A stretch of 64,000 bases of DNA. Source: Siphonodentalium dalli (taxonomy: Eukaryota; Mollusca; Scaphopoda; Gadilida; Siphonodentaliidae). The stretch is taken from the NCBI GenBank assembly GCA_032622095.1, contig CP136067.1, forward strand, positions 41,647,549-41,711,548, read 5' to 3'. Both the position numbers and the translations under genes were made by a program. How positions within the stretch are numbered: the first letter of the stretch is position 1; every line of letters begins with the position of its first letter. The notes under the pieces are model-generated. The model saw only the letters and a list, made by a program, of their open reading frames with translations. It was not told the origin of the DNA and did not search any database. Shown one piece after another: positions 1-13,830 of the stretch.

Positions 1-502
1 TTGTGACACATTGTTGACATTTGTGAAGATTCAATGTCTTTGGTATGTTTGATAGCAACTTTCTCGGTTTTCGCTTTGTCAAACAACTACTTTAATGTCA
101 TATACCTTTGTCACGAAGAGCGTCTTGTAATTTTGATGAAATGCGTCCATGGATAATGTGTGTTATCTCACGATCGTCATCATGGAATTCACAGTAATAT
201 GCCAACTAATTACGCAGTCTTATGTGGAAGATGCCTACGTTCTGTTGTGAATTTTGTTTTGAGATGATTTATATAAGATACGGGCGTACACGTATTGGTT
301 GATATAGAAGTTAGATACATCCCGATATTTACCGGAACGAAATAAAGGGTAACACTAAGATGTGTTTTGCATTTAATCATTGAATTATGTTATAATGCTG
401 TATCAGCGCCAGAAAACAAAAGAACATCACATATGAAAATAACCGCAACTTCTTAGAACGAGTGGTGCTTACCTGATATTTGGTGCGTTGTTCACGTTTA
501 AC

Positions 503-753
503 AAGGCGCATGCCAAGTTAGAATTTGGTCATGGTCCGATGATTTTTGACGTAGTTATGCCCCCTTTGTGACTTAGAAAGCGCTGTTTTCGTGCTCTTTG
601 CGTGGTAACTTGAGCAATATTTAAAATAATTTCGTTATATTTGGTTCTTGGTTCACATTTGAGCAGACGCCGGCCAGTTTCGAATTTAGTCACGGTCCAA
701 TGATTTTTGACGAACTACTGCCCCTTTTTAGACTTAGAAAGAGCTGTTTTCGT
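503..753. repeat. Diverged tandem duplication, period about 160 bp
   Basis: Two blocks (about 503-595 and 665-753) share a long run of similar sequence: a GGTC-A-GGTCC-ATGATTTTTGACG core, then a C-rich stretch, then GACTTAGAAAG-GCTGTTTTCGTG. They differ at many positions, so this is an old direct duplication. No coding role is seen. Confidence 0.6.
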
Positions 754-788
754 GTTTTCCGTTTTGACGTGGGTTACGTAATATCGTC

Positions 789-1070
789 CCGTAAATGTAT
801 TTTCTCCGTATGACGGCGGCAAACTCTGACGTTTATGGACGAATCGAAACTAATTTTCGTGGCTATGTGTAATGTATATCGGGTATAGGCTGGGTCTCGA
901 TTGCGTCCGACATTGCGTTGTGATGTCAGTGACGTTATATCGTACCGAAAACATGTTTTCTCCGTATGACGGTGGTAAATTCTGACGTTTATGAACAGAT
1001 GGAAACTAAATTTCGGATCTAGGTGTATTTTCTATCGGAAGTGTCATAGGCTTGGACTTGATTGCGTCGG
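789..1070. repeat. Diverged tandem duplication, period about 156 bp
   Basis: Blocks at about 789-912 and 945-1070 share TTTTCTCCGTATGACGG, then TCTGACGTTTATG, and end in a GATTGCGTC-GAC motif. They form a second degenerate array next to the 503-753 pair. Confidence 0.6.
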
Positions 1071-1944
1071 ACGGTTTCTCAGGAACTGCTGGCGCAATCG
1101 CACTGAAATACGAGCACGTATCGGCTCTCCGGGTAACAAAACAACTGGTCTGACCATTACGAGCACGTATTGGCTCTTCGGTACGGGACGTATCGGCTCT
1201 CCGGGTAACATGAGCTTGACTCGGAATTCACTCGAAATAACGTTTCAATGCAATGACGTTATGTTCACACGGACAAAGCGGTTTCTTCTGAACTACTTGG
1301 CCGATCATACTGAAATTTGGTATGGGCATGTATTTCAACCTTCCGGGTAACATGGGCTGGGTCATGACTCCCACCACGTCACATTTTGACATTATCATAT
1401 CAGCACGGGCATCGCTATTCACTGGAACTACTGGGTGTATCTCATTGACATGTTGTGTGGTCGTCGTGTTTGTCGGTCCTCTGGGTAACATGGGCTGGTT
1501 CACGACTCCATCCTACATCGCCTTTATGTTTTACCTTATCAGAACAAAGTACCACAACAATAAACGCTCTTTCATATGTTTCAATTTAAATTTTGCCATA
1601 CTTTGCCCGTGCACTGCCGAGTACATACTTTGGTCTTATATAAATGCGAATGTCTGGTATGGATATTAAATATCAGAAAATAAAGGTCAAGTGCGAATAT
1701 GGGTGCCGTCGGACTATGTTTATGTGCCCTTTGTTATTGCCAGTCATGGGTTAGTCAACGTTTCCCGAGCAACGCCGGGTATGCATCCGATAGCTGAAGA
1801 TTCACCTCCAAAGTTATGATGTAAAAGTCCCCTTAATAACTGAAGTGGTATACTGGAGCTCGTGACGCGTGTATACAATATGCGTTTGCAGAAGCCTACA
1901 GCTATATATGTACGCATGGAAACGGGCGAGAATATACAGCTTAA

Positions 1945-2382
1945 AGGTTGCACTGGTGTAAATAGGGTTCGGAGTGACATCTAGTGGATGCGGGAGGAAT
2001 ATATAGGAGAGAATAAAATAGACACTGGGCCCTGATTGGTCAATAGCCTTGTGTGCTTTTTGCATCATCACACCTCTTCCCTATGGTTTCCCATAGGTAA
2101 AATAGCCATTGGCACAGGAATTAACCCTTTGTAGTGAAGTTTGAATTTTTTGGTGTGGTCTAAAATATTTTTGTATGCGGATCTGACACTAGTTACAAAA
2201 ACACAAGATTTAAAGGCGAATTCCCTGCTAGACAGACATGATTTTTTGTATGTAAAAAGTTTCCTCAAATGTCAATTTTTCAGATAAAATTTGGTTTTTG
2301 GACTCCAAATTTATATTGCCAACAGCATACGCTAAAACGTTAGCACTGAGGCCTATGGAAAACATTTACACCAGTGTAACCT
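1945..2382. mobile_element. Non-autonomous TIR element (MITE), copy 1
   Basis: The 438-bp unit is bounded by inverted repeats: AGGTTGCACTGGTGTAAAT on the left and ATTTACACCAGTGTAACCT on the right. It has no coding capacity. It contains a small palindrome (CCTATGG-TTTC-CCATAGG). A second copy in the same orientation lies at 3270-3722 with a few percent difference and small indels. The target-site duplication is unclear, so the superfamily cannot be named. Confidence 0.75.
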
Positions 2383-3269
2383 AAAGGGAAAAATGGAGCT
2401 GTTTGGTATTTTTGATTCATGGGAGTCACTTTAAAGCATTTTAATGCATTTTTCACAGCCTGGTCTTTCAGTCCAATGAATCTCCCATGCATGGTGTGGC
2501 TATTCTTGCTGTTGATGTCTTCTTTCACTAACATCGGCCTAATAAATAGTATGATTTTTCATAAAAAATGCCAATTTTTCAAGGTGGAAAAAATCACATG
2601 ATAATGCAAATGACCCATAACATGAGCATGTCAATGACATACATACCAATTGTTATAAGAAGCTAATCTAACAAGTATTTTGTATTTTATGGCCAGTGAT
2701 ATACAGATATATATCATAAAAGTGTGTCATTTCCACTGGTGGGTATGGCCATTTGAAGGTTAATAGCACTACAACTTGGACACATTTAAGAAAATGCTTC
2801 AACATTTCAAAAAGAGCATATCTTTGTTCAACTAATTCAATATACACCCATATCCAGTTATCTTGGATCATCCTTGCAGACCTGAAAATGTCATACTTTA
2901 GTATTCCATGTGCTGATAAAGTCATGTGCTTGATGCTCAGCTGATCAGATCTGGACTCAATGACCTCACATCAGTGACATCACCAGAAGTTCAGTCATGG
3001 AAAGAATCTTGTACAGTCTTCCATAAATGATCCAAGTTTGCAATACCAGACACCAAAACTGTGTGAAAATGGGGCCTGAACATGACTTGTGGTGGAAAAT
3101 TGTGCCTTTTTGATGAATAATGTGTTAAAGGGGTGGGGTTAAATTGTGTGTGATAAATAAAGAACCACAGAAGTGATATTGTATTTGAACAGATTTTTTC
3201 CATTGATGGGTAATTCTGAAGAAATGTAGTGAGTTACAATTATTACGTGAAAAAGAGGGTTATCGCTTT
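2383..3269. other. Unassigned spacer between the two MITE copies
   Basis: This is AT-rich sequence with only short overlapping open frames on both strands. No splice-consistent exon, RNA gene or recognisable element end is seen. Confidence 0.4.
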
Positions 3270-3722
3270 AGGTTACACTGGTGTAAATAGGGTTCGGAGT
3301 GATATCTAGCGGATGCGGGGGGAATATATAGGAGAGAATAAAATAGACACTGGGCCCTGATTGGTCAATAGCGTTGTGTGCTTTTTGCATAAACAAATCA
3401 TCACACCTTTTCCCTATGGTTTCCCATAGGTAAAATAGCCATTGGCACAGGAATTAACCCTTTGTAGTGAAGTTTGAAATTTTTGGTGTGGTTTAAAATA
3501 TGACAGTATTTGTTTATGCGGATCTGACACTAGTTACGAAAACACAAGATTTAAAGACGAATTCCCTGCTATACAGACATGATTTTTATGTGTAAAAAGT
3601 TTCCCCAAATGTCAATTTTTCAGATTTAAAAACTATTTTGGACCCCAAATTAATATTGCCAACAGCATACGCTAAAACGTTAGCACTGAGGCCTATGGAA
3701 AACATTTACACCAGTGTAACCT
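3270..3722. mobile_element. Non-autonomous TIR element (MITE), copy 2
   Basis: The 453-bp copy has left end AGGTTACACTGGTGTAAAT and a perfectly complementary right end ATTTACACCAGTGTAACCT. The inverted similarity extends outwards (CGCTTT on the left, AAAAGCG on the right), so the true termini may include those bases. The internal sequence matches copy 1 and carries a small insertion. Confidence 0.78.
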
Positions 3723-4282
3723 AAAAGCGCACCCATGCAGTATGCGCCAGTCACTTTTCGGATTGTCGCCCTTTCATTACAATCTAATAATTATGAATGC
3801 TTAGACACGCCCTACTACCTACATGTATCACAAGACAACGTACCTGGGCATATATCATGCACAAAACCAATTGCTTCTGCACATAGATGTAATAAATGGA
3901 CGCGGATCAGTTTAAATGCGCTGGAACTTAACTTTCTACTTAAGATTGTTTTATGAATCGAGTTCTTGAAACGGATAAGAAACAGTAAGATCCACCTTTC
4001 ATTTTAGATTAGTCCATATTGAGATCATCGAAAGTCCTTGTTTCAGGAAACTGGGCCCATGAGTCGAATATGGCACTATAGTGACTACATACACTTTTAG
4101 AATAAGTCAGATTATGATAATTACCATATTGTTGGCGCAGAGATGTGATATATAAATATGATAATTTGTTTAGTTACCGAGAACAAAGACTCCGTGTGTG
4201 CATATGCAGTGTCGCTGCTCAATCGCGTATGTATAATTAGCATTGCCATTGTTGTTTGAAATAAATTGTGAACATATTTCAG

Positions 4283-4507
4283 GTCAATGTGCGATATCAG
4301 CTCTGCTCGCAAGTGGGTTGGAAACCATGGGTTACATGCAACTGTGGACTGGCGATCAGAGTTCGCAACTCGTTGTTCGTAGTGAATATGTGTGGCACTG
4401 GAACAATGAAGGGCGACACGAGAAGAAAACTTATCGATCGCTATATTCGATTTCATGACTGTGATGACGGGGTGTTCAAATTTGAAACAAACGGAAATCG
4501 TTTCAAG
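4283..4507 (+). CDS. VWDE-like protein exon A: vWD domain, middle
   Basis: The acceptor is aacatatttcag and the donor is gtaagc; the exon is 225 nt and starts and ends in phase 0. It encodes 75 residues including VRYQLCS, CNCGLAIRV and NMCGTG. This is the Cys-rich stretch typical of the middle of a vWD domain, where a CxC pair follows the first beta strands. It continues directly into exon B. The preceding exon is not in the window. Confidence 0.85.
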
Positions 4508-7500
4508 GTAAGCATATATTATGACAATTGCGCTCATTTGGGTTATTCATGAATTCGTCAAAGTCCTAAGTCACGCAAGACTCGTGTGATAATATATATC
4601 TATAAAGACGTAGTGTACATGTGGAGCACGTGATAAATTCCCAATGGCACATACTATCGGTTCCCCCCCCCCCAACACTAAATATCAAAAGCGTTGATAC
4701 GCTGCAAAAAGATTTTCTATGTAAGAAAATATTTCTTATTTCATATTTATTTTCTCATTTTAAAAATATAATTTTCTTAGTCGCCTGTAGCACATTTTAA
4801 TTGTTTTCTAGACAATACGAACATTTCTCTAGATTATAAGAAAACATAAAACATAGGGAAGAGCACAAGAAAAATTTTCTTGTCTTAGAAGAAATGATCA
4901 TGTGATTTCATCAATTAGGAAAATGTTTCTGATATTAGAAAAAAAAAATGTTTTATTTAGAGAACTTGTGCTAGAAAAAGTGATTATGTGATTTCTGACA
5001 TTAAAGGAATTAGTCTGTCAAACAAATATTTTTGTTATCGTCATAATACTAATAATATATGTCTAATAGACCCATTTCGGCAAGAAAATTAAAAATCGAG
5101 CAGATAGTATTTTTATTATTATGATATTAAAAAAATCGCGGAAATATCCGAAGTGCAAATCACGTGAGTGCGATCACATGACCACAACGCAGTCACATGA
5201 CCGATCATCTGCATCGACGCTTTCCGGTGACAGCGGTGGGTGGAGCTTAAAATAATTCCGCCAATCGCGTAACGAGTTGATAAATTACGTATACAATTGT
5301 GCAGTCGGCGGTTAATTAGCTAGGCCTTTACGATAAATAGCGATCATGGAATAAAACTGTTTGGATGTGCTGAATTATGAACTGGATTTGCTAGAATGTT
5401 AGATTATATAACGAATAATGATGGCTAAAATACACTTTGAGGCGATAAAAGTTGTGTGAAATTATATTAATTTATGCAGAAATGCAATGAGCGAACGGAA
5501 TTTCGTGCGAAATTAATTTAACTGTTTCTGAAAGAATACAAGTTAGGCCGTATAGCTTCTTCTTCGTTGTATGGTACCAATTTCGGAAGCTAGTTCACAC
5601 ACAAGTGTCATCCCGTTGTGCGCTATAGGAGTACAATTAAACACAAATGGGATGTGATTAAAAAGGTGGTGATTATTATACTAGTACATGTATCATGATG
5701 GCTTATATTCGTCATAATAATGTTCCTGTCTGTTTCTTCACACGAAACATATTGTGTGGAGAAGTGCACGACTGTGAACCGATAAGTGTGTAAACAAAAT
5801 AATTCACTCGAATACACAACAGACTGTCCAAACTACAATAATTATTAATTAGGCTGCAGTTTGGCATAACAACATTTGTTTTAATTGAAGGCTCGCCTGG
5901 CATTGGTTTTCAGTTTGTGTTTGTTGTTCGTTTATTTTTTTCGTTTTATTTTACGTTTTGATGCAGATATTGACTTTCTAGAGAGGATTTTTTTTAATTG
6001 TTAGCCTAGAAAAAATCCAATGATTGCCTCTAATAAAGAGCGTCCATGTTTTCGTCGCGGTATAGACAATAAAAAGCGTTCTCAATTATGAACGTGTTCT
6101 ATTTCGATATGTCATGGGTGATTTTGTATGGTGTTGTGACATTTAAATATAAAGAGCGTCCATGCTTCCGTCTCCCAAAAGCGGTAGACAATACAGAGCG
6201 TTCTAAATTACGCACTGTGTTGTCTTTTTTTGAGGTACTTAATAATGGATCGCTAGCCCTTCCACAACCGAACACACTACATCTACTTGGCATATGTGGA
6301 GATGACAGATTATCTGGATATTTATATCGAAAGTAAAAAAAAAGAAAAAAAAAGAAAAAAAAGAGCCTAAATAGAGTTAACATTATTCAGCACAGTGTTT
6401 ATATAACATTTGGGCGCTTCTTATGTATGCCCAGGTGAATTAGGTCCTCCGCCGTTCTTTCTATTCACCTTGGTGCATTTTAGAGTGCAAACAAGTTCGC
6501 GACTGACACTGATGAATAGTCGCTGAGTGATTAAAAATCATCGAGTGAATACGAGACAATCGAACACTACTGCCTTCTATTCAACACAGCAGAACGTGTT
6601 ATTGTTTTCTATTCCAGATAAACGGCCAAAGCGGCCACACTATCGTTATTAATTAGATAACACATTGAATAGCGACGTAATCTATACACAACACGCGCAC
6701 ATACCACATTTAGTATCGGCTGACTCACGATTACGTCATCGTATTCAGTATAATAAACTCCGGCTTCGAATCTGTGTTTTTAATTTGCTCTCCCATATAC
6801 GTTACTCGTAGTTTAGTCACGGAAATCTCCGAATACCGGTGATGGTATTATTTATTTATTTTACGGGTTATTTATTATGCGATCGGAATGGGACTTGGAT
6901 CATTTTAATCACAACAAGGAGGGCTTTCCGATTGCGTTTTGTAGTTTCTAGACCGAATAAATCCTTTAAGATTTGTTCCTGATTTTAGAAAAAAACAAGT
7001 GTCAGAGAACAAGACATAATTTAAGTTAGCATATCCTATGTCTATGGAAAGTGTATTGACCCTTTTTGGACTGAATGGATTATTCTGTTCAGTTATAATT
7101 TTAAATGGTCCATTTTTCATTTGTAGTGGTGTTCTGAAAATATAAGCATATAACAGGTAGATGTTGCTGAGGCAGTTAATAATAAACTCTATAGTCTTCA
7201 TACCAGAAATGGCATTCTTCAAAAGTTGGTATCACTGCTCAACGAGCCCGATCAAATATTCCCCCAAAAGAAAAGGGAGTTGATGGAATTAAAAAATAAC
7301 TAAAATATAACTAAAATTCATGATTGGGACACTTTTGGATGTTCTGGTATAATATATGCAATCAAACTGGGACAGTTTACGGCTCACGTAGCATGAGAGA
7401 GAACTCTATCTCTATTCGAAATAATAACGAAATATTGCCCCAATTGATTATCGCATGATAAAAGAAAATATAGATATAAAATCAATTTTAATTGATATAA

Positions 7501-10500
7501 GTTTTCGGACTGGGGTCTTCGATTTATTACTATTATTTTAAACCCAGGAAACTATAAACTTGTTATACGAAGAGATAAACCATCATTAAAACTAAATTGT
7601 TATTAGTTTTATCGCAGAATTGACATCTCGTTTGACGTCACGGCTCTCTAGACACTAGCTGAGAATGGTGAGCTGTTGATAAGTTTATTGTAAGTTGGTT
7701 CGTGTTTACTTTAGCTAGGAATTCACGCGATCAACAGTTAACTTAATTTACTCTTAAGCAGGGGGGGTGGTCATCCACGTTTGTCCGTACAGTTGGCCGG
7801 GGTGGGTGGGTGGTTCAGCTGCGAAAAAAAGTCACTTTTTTCCCGAGTGGTCTTGGGTGGTCGCAATTTTTTCCTTTTACAACATTTCTGCAATATAATT
7901 GCCTCAAAGTGTTCAGCATCATTGTTAAGGTGTGTATGACACTTAGTGCAGTGCTTAGGGAGGGAGTTAGTGTGGATATAGGCATGATGCTTCTCAGAAA
8001 TCCAGATTACGAACCAACTCTCAGGAATTCGCCTTTTACATCTGATCACATTGCCATGTACCAATGCTACTGGTTCCAGATGAAAATGGACAGTTATGTA
8101 GCACATGAATAAACCTTAATGTAAATGAAATGAAAAAGGCTATTCATTTACAGCATTAATATTTACTCATTATACCTGATGAGGCAGACATTATTAGAGG
8201 CAAAAACATGGAAATCTCATCATGCTAACAATTATTGAATCCTATTTAAAGCAACATCCAGTGTTAATTTTTGTTTGTTTTATTTAGTTGTATTTATTAT
8301 TTATGGATGCACAATTAAATTTCACATCAAAGCCATATGGATGCTGATAAATCTGTTAAAAGCCATTGTGTGAGATTGTATAAAATTTTGTGGATCCAGT
8401 ATTATTTAGCATAAATGTTTTGCCAAAATTGATATTTTATTATTTTGATACAGTTTTCAGGTGATTACTGAAAATCAGTGGAATTTGGTAAAATGTTCAC
8501 ATAAGGTCAAAGACAAAATATACTCTATTTACGCACATCGACCGGCCCTAAAAAATAACCGCCGATCCTAATCTTTTTATTGATATTTTAAGAAAAAGCC
8601 GGAAAAAAATAAATAAAAATAAAATAACAACCAATGCACATACATAATGATGTTCATTAGTTGCATAACACATGGTTTCTAACATATCTCTGTGTAAAGT
8701 GACCATAAAGTGACAGCTGGATCTCAACAGTTAAAACCACAGGTGTGGATTCATGGATTCTGGATTGATGGGCATGATTTTGCGATTTTAGTTTCCTGAG
8801 AGTGGATATCAGGCCTGTTTTAAGCCTTGTTTGGGAACTATCAACAGACATGGTGGGAGTGTATAGGTATAAATATAGAGGTTATCACCACACATGGAAT
8901 GGGTATAGCTACATGTACTGTTTCCAAAAACCAGGCGTGCTACTAGTAGGTTGGATGTACATGTACTGGCTACCTACAGACAATGGGATGTAGTCATCAC
9001 AATACAAGTACCGGTGTAATGGTGGAATTATCATGTATTATGGATAAAATTATCATAAAACATTAGTGACATTAATTTCATACCAAGTAATATAGCCAAA
9101 ATTATGAAAATGCGGTATGTGAATAACAAATCACACACTTAAGTATAAACCAAGTTTGATCTTTTATTCAATCTTAATGTATATTTCCACTCTGTTGTTC
9201 AAGCGATATTTTCCCCACAACATGAGTTGGTATTTTATGTCACTTCGGTCGAGGTAGTTCAATATTTCTGCAGCTGGAGAAAAACAAATCCCTACCTACC
9301 TACCCTAATTTTTTCACACCGTTAGCGGAAACATAATATATATTTTTTTTTTGGCCTAACTTGTTTACAAGTCAATACTGTCATGCATCAATTAGTCTAC
9401 AAAAACAAACTGTACAACACAGGATGCAGTTTTATACGATTCTTATATGTTCTCAGATATCTGTTATGTTTCATTAATTTTTTCATGCGGTTCTTCTCGA
9501 TGTTGAAATGACTTAAAAGAACCAGAAATAGGGTAACTGTAATACTGACCATCAAGCTTAAATGGTGTGAGACTACATATTTGGAGGTAAAAAGGGGGTG
9601 GGTACCCCGCATGGAATTGGAAAAAAAATATGATTTCCTTCAAATAAGGGGGTGGTGGGTACTCAAGAGCTGAAAAAAAGTTTTTTCAGCCTACTGTCAT
9701 GTCACTTTTTTCCGACCCCCCTGTTTTGAGAGACAAAATAAAAACACGTTTTGCCTTCATGCTATAATACCCAGTCGACATTCCTCTTGTAACAGGCCCG
9801 CTAACCATGAACGCTGATTCTACCCGAACTATACTTGCCGATTCTCATTCTCGGTGATTCATTCATTCGTAGATAGTATTCAGTTACTTATTCAAAAACT
9901 GAATTGAGGCTGTTGTGTTGAAATGATTAGGAACATTTCTGATAGATTAATAACTTACTCATAATGTATAGTAACTGATTACTGAAACTACATTTATTCA
10001 CATGCACTCTATGTTTGTTGTTAAATTACTTCAATAAGGCATTGTAAATCTGTTATTGATGGTGATTTGTGTATGAACTGGATGCAATATGTTCCAGTCG
10101 GTATGTGTGAACAGTAGTCAAGTCACCACCAAGAAAACATATTTCTTAATTGAGAAATGTTTCTTGATTGGGTCAGAAAATGTTTTTCTTATATTAAGAT
10201 ATAATTTCTCACTTTAATACGTCACTCACTAGAACATTTTGCGTTATTCTATTGTTCCTGTATTGAGAAAAAACATTCTGACTGAAAAAATTCTTTCTGA
10301 AATAAGAAAATTATTTTCTTGTTGTTTTCTTCACTAAGGACATCTTTCAAAAATCCCCAAAAAATATTTTGTTTTGTTATTTCAACAAAAGATGTTTCTT
10401 TTTTTAAGTTTATTTTTCTCAAACTAAAAACATCTTTGTTTGGCAGCGTAATCATCATAACACAACATATTAGTTGAGTCATGCAGTCGTCACAAGCTTC

Positions 10501-11681
10501 TATTGTCATAAGCAGAGGATATCGATTGGTGACATCCAGCTTGGTGTGCGTTTGCGTCTGTATGATGAAATTATATATTTCCATTTTTCTGAATAATTTG
10601 CACTCAAGAACTCAATAAACCCAAGATTTGGGTTGGGTAAAGACACACACGTCGACCTGTTTGCCCACGCGATATAGATGCTATATCGTGTGTAGTTTGG
10701 CTGAACATAATTTTGATCCGTTGTCATGTGCTGGATTGTCATGATGTTGCAAATGATGTCCAATTGACTCTCTTAATTGCATACATAATGACTTTGTTTC
10801 ATGTTGATCACCGTGTGTGCCCTCGACAAGTCAATACGATGGATGCGTACAATAGATGTTGATGTTATTTTGTCACACGTCAATATGCAAGAATTATGTA
10901 AACATAGTGTTTTTAAAAAAAACAACCAATTAGTCATTTTTGTTACTAGAGGGTTTGACAGGAAGTATTTGCAAAAAAAATCTGCATTATCTATCTTATT
11001 ATACCAACTAGGGTCTACGCTCTGTCTACTATCTCAAATCATGACTGTCTGCAAGAAAATAAATCAGAAAGTCTTAATTTAATTTTTTTATTTTTTGGTA
11101 GCCATTTGAAGAACTATTTTCTTGGAGGAAAAGTCATCATAATGTTTGAAAACATGAATCAATATTAAGTGTTTATATCTGTCAGATTATTGCATACGTA
11201 GTTGAATAATATTTATGTTTTATGTTGTTTTTTATCCTTCACATTAGATTTGCAAATGGCCACCAAAAAACTAAAATATTGAAATATTGTTTTATTTATT
11301 TTCTCGCAGAAATTCATGATTTCAGATAGTAGACTGTGTGTAGACCCTAGCTTGGATAATAAGCTAAATATTGCACTGATTTTTTAAATACTTCCCATCA
11401 AGCTCTCTAGTGACCTACATAACAAATTGATTGTTTTTGTTAAAACCGCTTGTTTGCATACTACAAAAAGATCTCTCATATTCTGAGGGTAAATATATGT
11501 TGTTATAATACTATAGCATACCTTGGCTATGAGGATAATGATTTTTTCCTCCAAATCGATTGTTAGAAGTTGAGGTTTTTTTTGGAAAATTCACGAATAT
11601 AGCGCCTTTTTAACCTCGATAGGCACAGACAGTTAAAACAAGACTATTTCGCAGTGAACTTTCATCCTATCTTCTTCTCAG
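4508..11681. other. Intron (about 7.2 kb), no gene
   Basis: No exon or complete mobile element is recognised. Clusters of short inverted AAGAAAA/TTTTCTT motifs occur at about 4690-5000 and again at 10130-10450. A diverged direct duplication of a GAGCGTCCATG block is seen at about 6040 and 6150. The minus-strand frame at 6099-6383 begins with a weak THAP-like MPSRCSVFGC run but lacks the rest of that domain. Confidence 0.5.
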
Positions 11682-11893
11682 GTCACACTAGCAACAGGTG
11701 TGGTCGTGAGGTTCGAGTTGGGCAAGGGAATAATCTCGTTGGTACAGATATATCCGATGGAACGAGACAAAGACAATGTGGACGGTCTGTGTGGTAATTT
11801 CAACGGAACGAGGGAATCTGAGCTGCAATATGTCGGACCCTGGTATTCGCCAGAATCACAAGAAAGGGGGAAAGCATACGGAAGACAATGGAG
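11682..11893 (+). CDS. VWDE-like protein exon B: vWD domain, end
   Basis: The acceptor is tatcttcttctcag and the donor gtatga; the exon is 212 nt, starts in phase 0 and ends after two bases of an Arg codon. It encodes VTLATGVVVRF, then DNVDGLCGNFNG, the diagnostic end of a vWD domain where the Cys of LCGNFNG closes a disulphide. The split AG|G codon is completed exactly by the first base of the exon at 37582, across an intron of 25.7 kb. Confidence 0.9.
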
Positions 11894-13451
11894 GTATGAT
11901 ATGGTCACCGATTAATAAGCACCTCGGTATTTCTAGGTGAGTAGACACTTCAAGCATTAGCTCTCGCTGACTCACCACAGTGAACTATTATGGGGAAGTT
12001 GTATATGGTAAATGTATCATAATCATTACATTTGCTGTCATATTTAAGAAATTTTAGATTAAGGTTATGCAGTTAATACTGAAAATTATATGGTACATCT
12101 GTCTCAAACTCATAACTTTAATCGAAACAAGAGTTATTCCTTATAATGTTATCCCAGTATTCGCCAAAACGTCGAGGTTTCACCACACCAACATAGTTCC
12201 ATAAAAATTGACAAATTCCTTATGATAAACAATTATTTCTTGGGGAATTTGCATGTCAATCACGCATTCAGGTGAAGAAAAACTTCATTTCCTTCATTTT
12301 GATTGGCCCGTCAGTTCACTCAATTTAAACTAGATTTCTGGCATCGTGGCAAGCACGTCTATAAATCTACGCGCACCTGTGCGTTCTGGAATAGTGACGG
12401 ACACTGATCATAGGGTTATCGACACTTAACATTTATTCCTAATTTAGCGAAAACCAATTGGTTTATTGTATTCTGTGAATTGACAGCGTGTGAATAAATT
12501 ATTTAAGTGTGTAGCTAGGATCTCCAATATTCAGTCGGAGCTCTCCGCTTGTCTGTTGCGGTTATCTGATGACTCGGTTAAGATTCACTGAAGGTAGTGT
12601 GTAGATACACATGTAATGCGCGACAGCTGAGGACAATTTATCAGAAACTTAATTTTATTTTCGACTGGATGATTCAGTTTATTGGAATTGTCGACTTTAT
12701 TAACATTGGATGTTGTCTAAACTTTTAATTGAGTTATAAATTTAAATGTGTATACGATTAGCTAATTGTTGGTAAAATAGTTGTACCATAGCCTATACGT
12801 GTAGATAACAACCGAGTTGCGTCTAGATGTCAACGAATTTAGCAAAATGTTCTTCGTCTGTATATATATTACTAAGACCATTGTCGTATATAAAGCCACT
12901 TGCCCACTTGTCCGTTTTCCGGATGCGTTTTACGGATAGTTTTGCGTATCGTTTTCTGAACAGATAATATTGTTTGATCTTTCACACATGTCAGAAACAC
13001 GCATCCGGCAATATTATTTATCGGCTCCGACTAAAAAAGGTCCGTTTCTCGATAAATTAAAGGACAGGGAAATTCTGCGTGACATCATTTTTGCGTGCAT
13101 GTTTTGCTCTTTTAAAATATATTCTTAAAATGCCAAAAGGTAAAGATAATGATCTGAATTTCATCGAGGATCTTATCCATATAGTGTCAGGAAATATGTT
13201 CACCTACACTAAAATATGGGAATCCGACTAAACGTTGGGTTAGATCTGTTAACTAAACTAATTGGGCTAGAAAATGTTACACAACATTGGGTTATGGTAA
13301 CCCAACTTTGTAACCACATGTTGGCTTAAATTAACCAAACGTGCGATTTGAAGTAACTAAATATGCGGTTAGAGAAAACCTATGTCAATATAATTATATT
13401 TCATCTCAATGGATGAGTTCTTACCATATAATCTGATATCCTGGTCGTTAA
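11894..13451. other. Proximal part of intron 2, no gene
   Basis: No coding exon is seen. A short run with spaced TTGGG/CCCAAC motifs lies at about 13220-13380, including the palindrome TTGGGTTA-TGG-TAACCCAA. Confidence 0.45.
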
Positions 13452-13830
13452 TTAAAGTGATGTGAAACACTCCGGTATGGTGATCAGATAGAAATTGAGA
13501 ATAATCTTGCTCAAAGTAGTTATTTTTACGAATATTAATCTAAATTGACAACACACATTGTCATTTTTATATATTTATTAAATGCAATGACTTTCAATGG
13601 CGAAATCAATTATGTTACTTTATCGCCAAAAGTTGCGTCCCGATTCGAGATGTAAATATTTACAATTGAGCGTAGTTCAGACGATATTTTCTATGGACTG
13701 GTATGGTCGATTTCTTTGAATTTTTTCGGCGACGTTAGTAGAATGCTACATTACCAAAGTTGCCATATCGCATATGTAGTACCCGAACAAGTCCATAATA
13801 TGTCTTTAAGTTTCCCCAAAAAATAAGTAC
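13452..13830. repeat. Dispersed repeat, family also at 48126 and 50405
   Basis: About 380 bp starting at AAAGTGATGTGAAACACTCC and ending near CATAATATGTCTTTAAGT matches 48126-48505, and the duplicate of that block at about 50405-50785, with many substitutions and a few indels. No protein is encoded and no terminal repeats were identified. It is an old interspersed element of unknown class. Confidence 0.7.

Larger units (their letters stand above)
1..1943. other. Upstream flank or intron of diverged tandem repeats
   Basis: No exon or gene could be supported here. The host protein's upstream vWD exon, which should carry the usual GDPH/FDG-type segment, was not found, so it is probably outside the window. 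The DNA consists largely of diverged short tandem blocks (listed separately) and of repeated CCGGGTAACATG-type segments between about 1120 and 1500. The open frames in 991-1669 run through these repeats and resemble no family I recognise. Confidence 0.5.

Noticed and set aside
991-1669. Overlapping ORFs of 91-119 codons
   Set aside because: They fall in diverged tandem repeats with CCGGGTAACATG blocks; no codon pattern or domain.
6099-6383. Possible THAP domain start (MPSRCSVFGC) on the minus strand
   Set aside because: Only the first Cys pair fits; the later Cys/His and AVPTIF-like parts are missing and the frame ends in a poly-A region.
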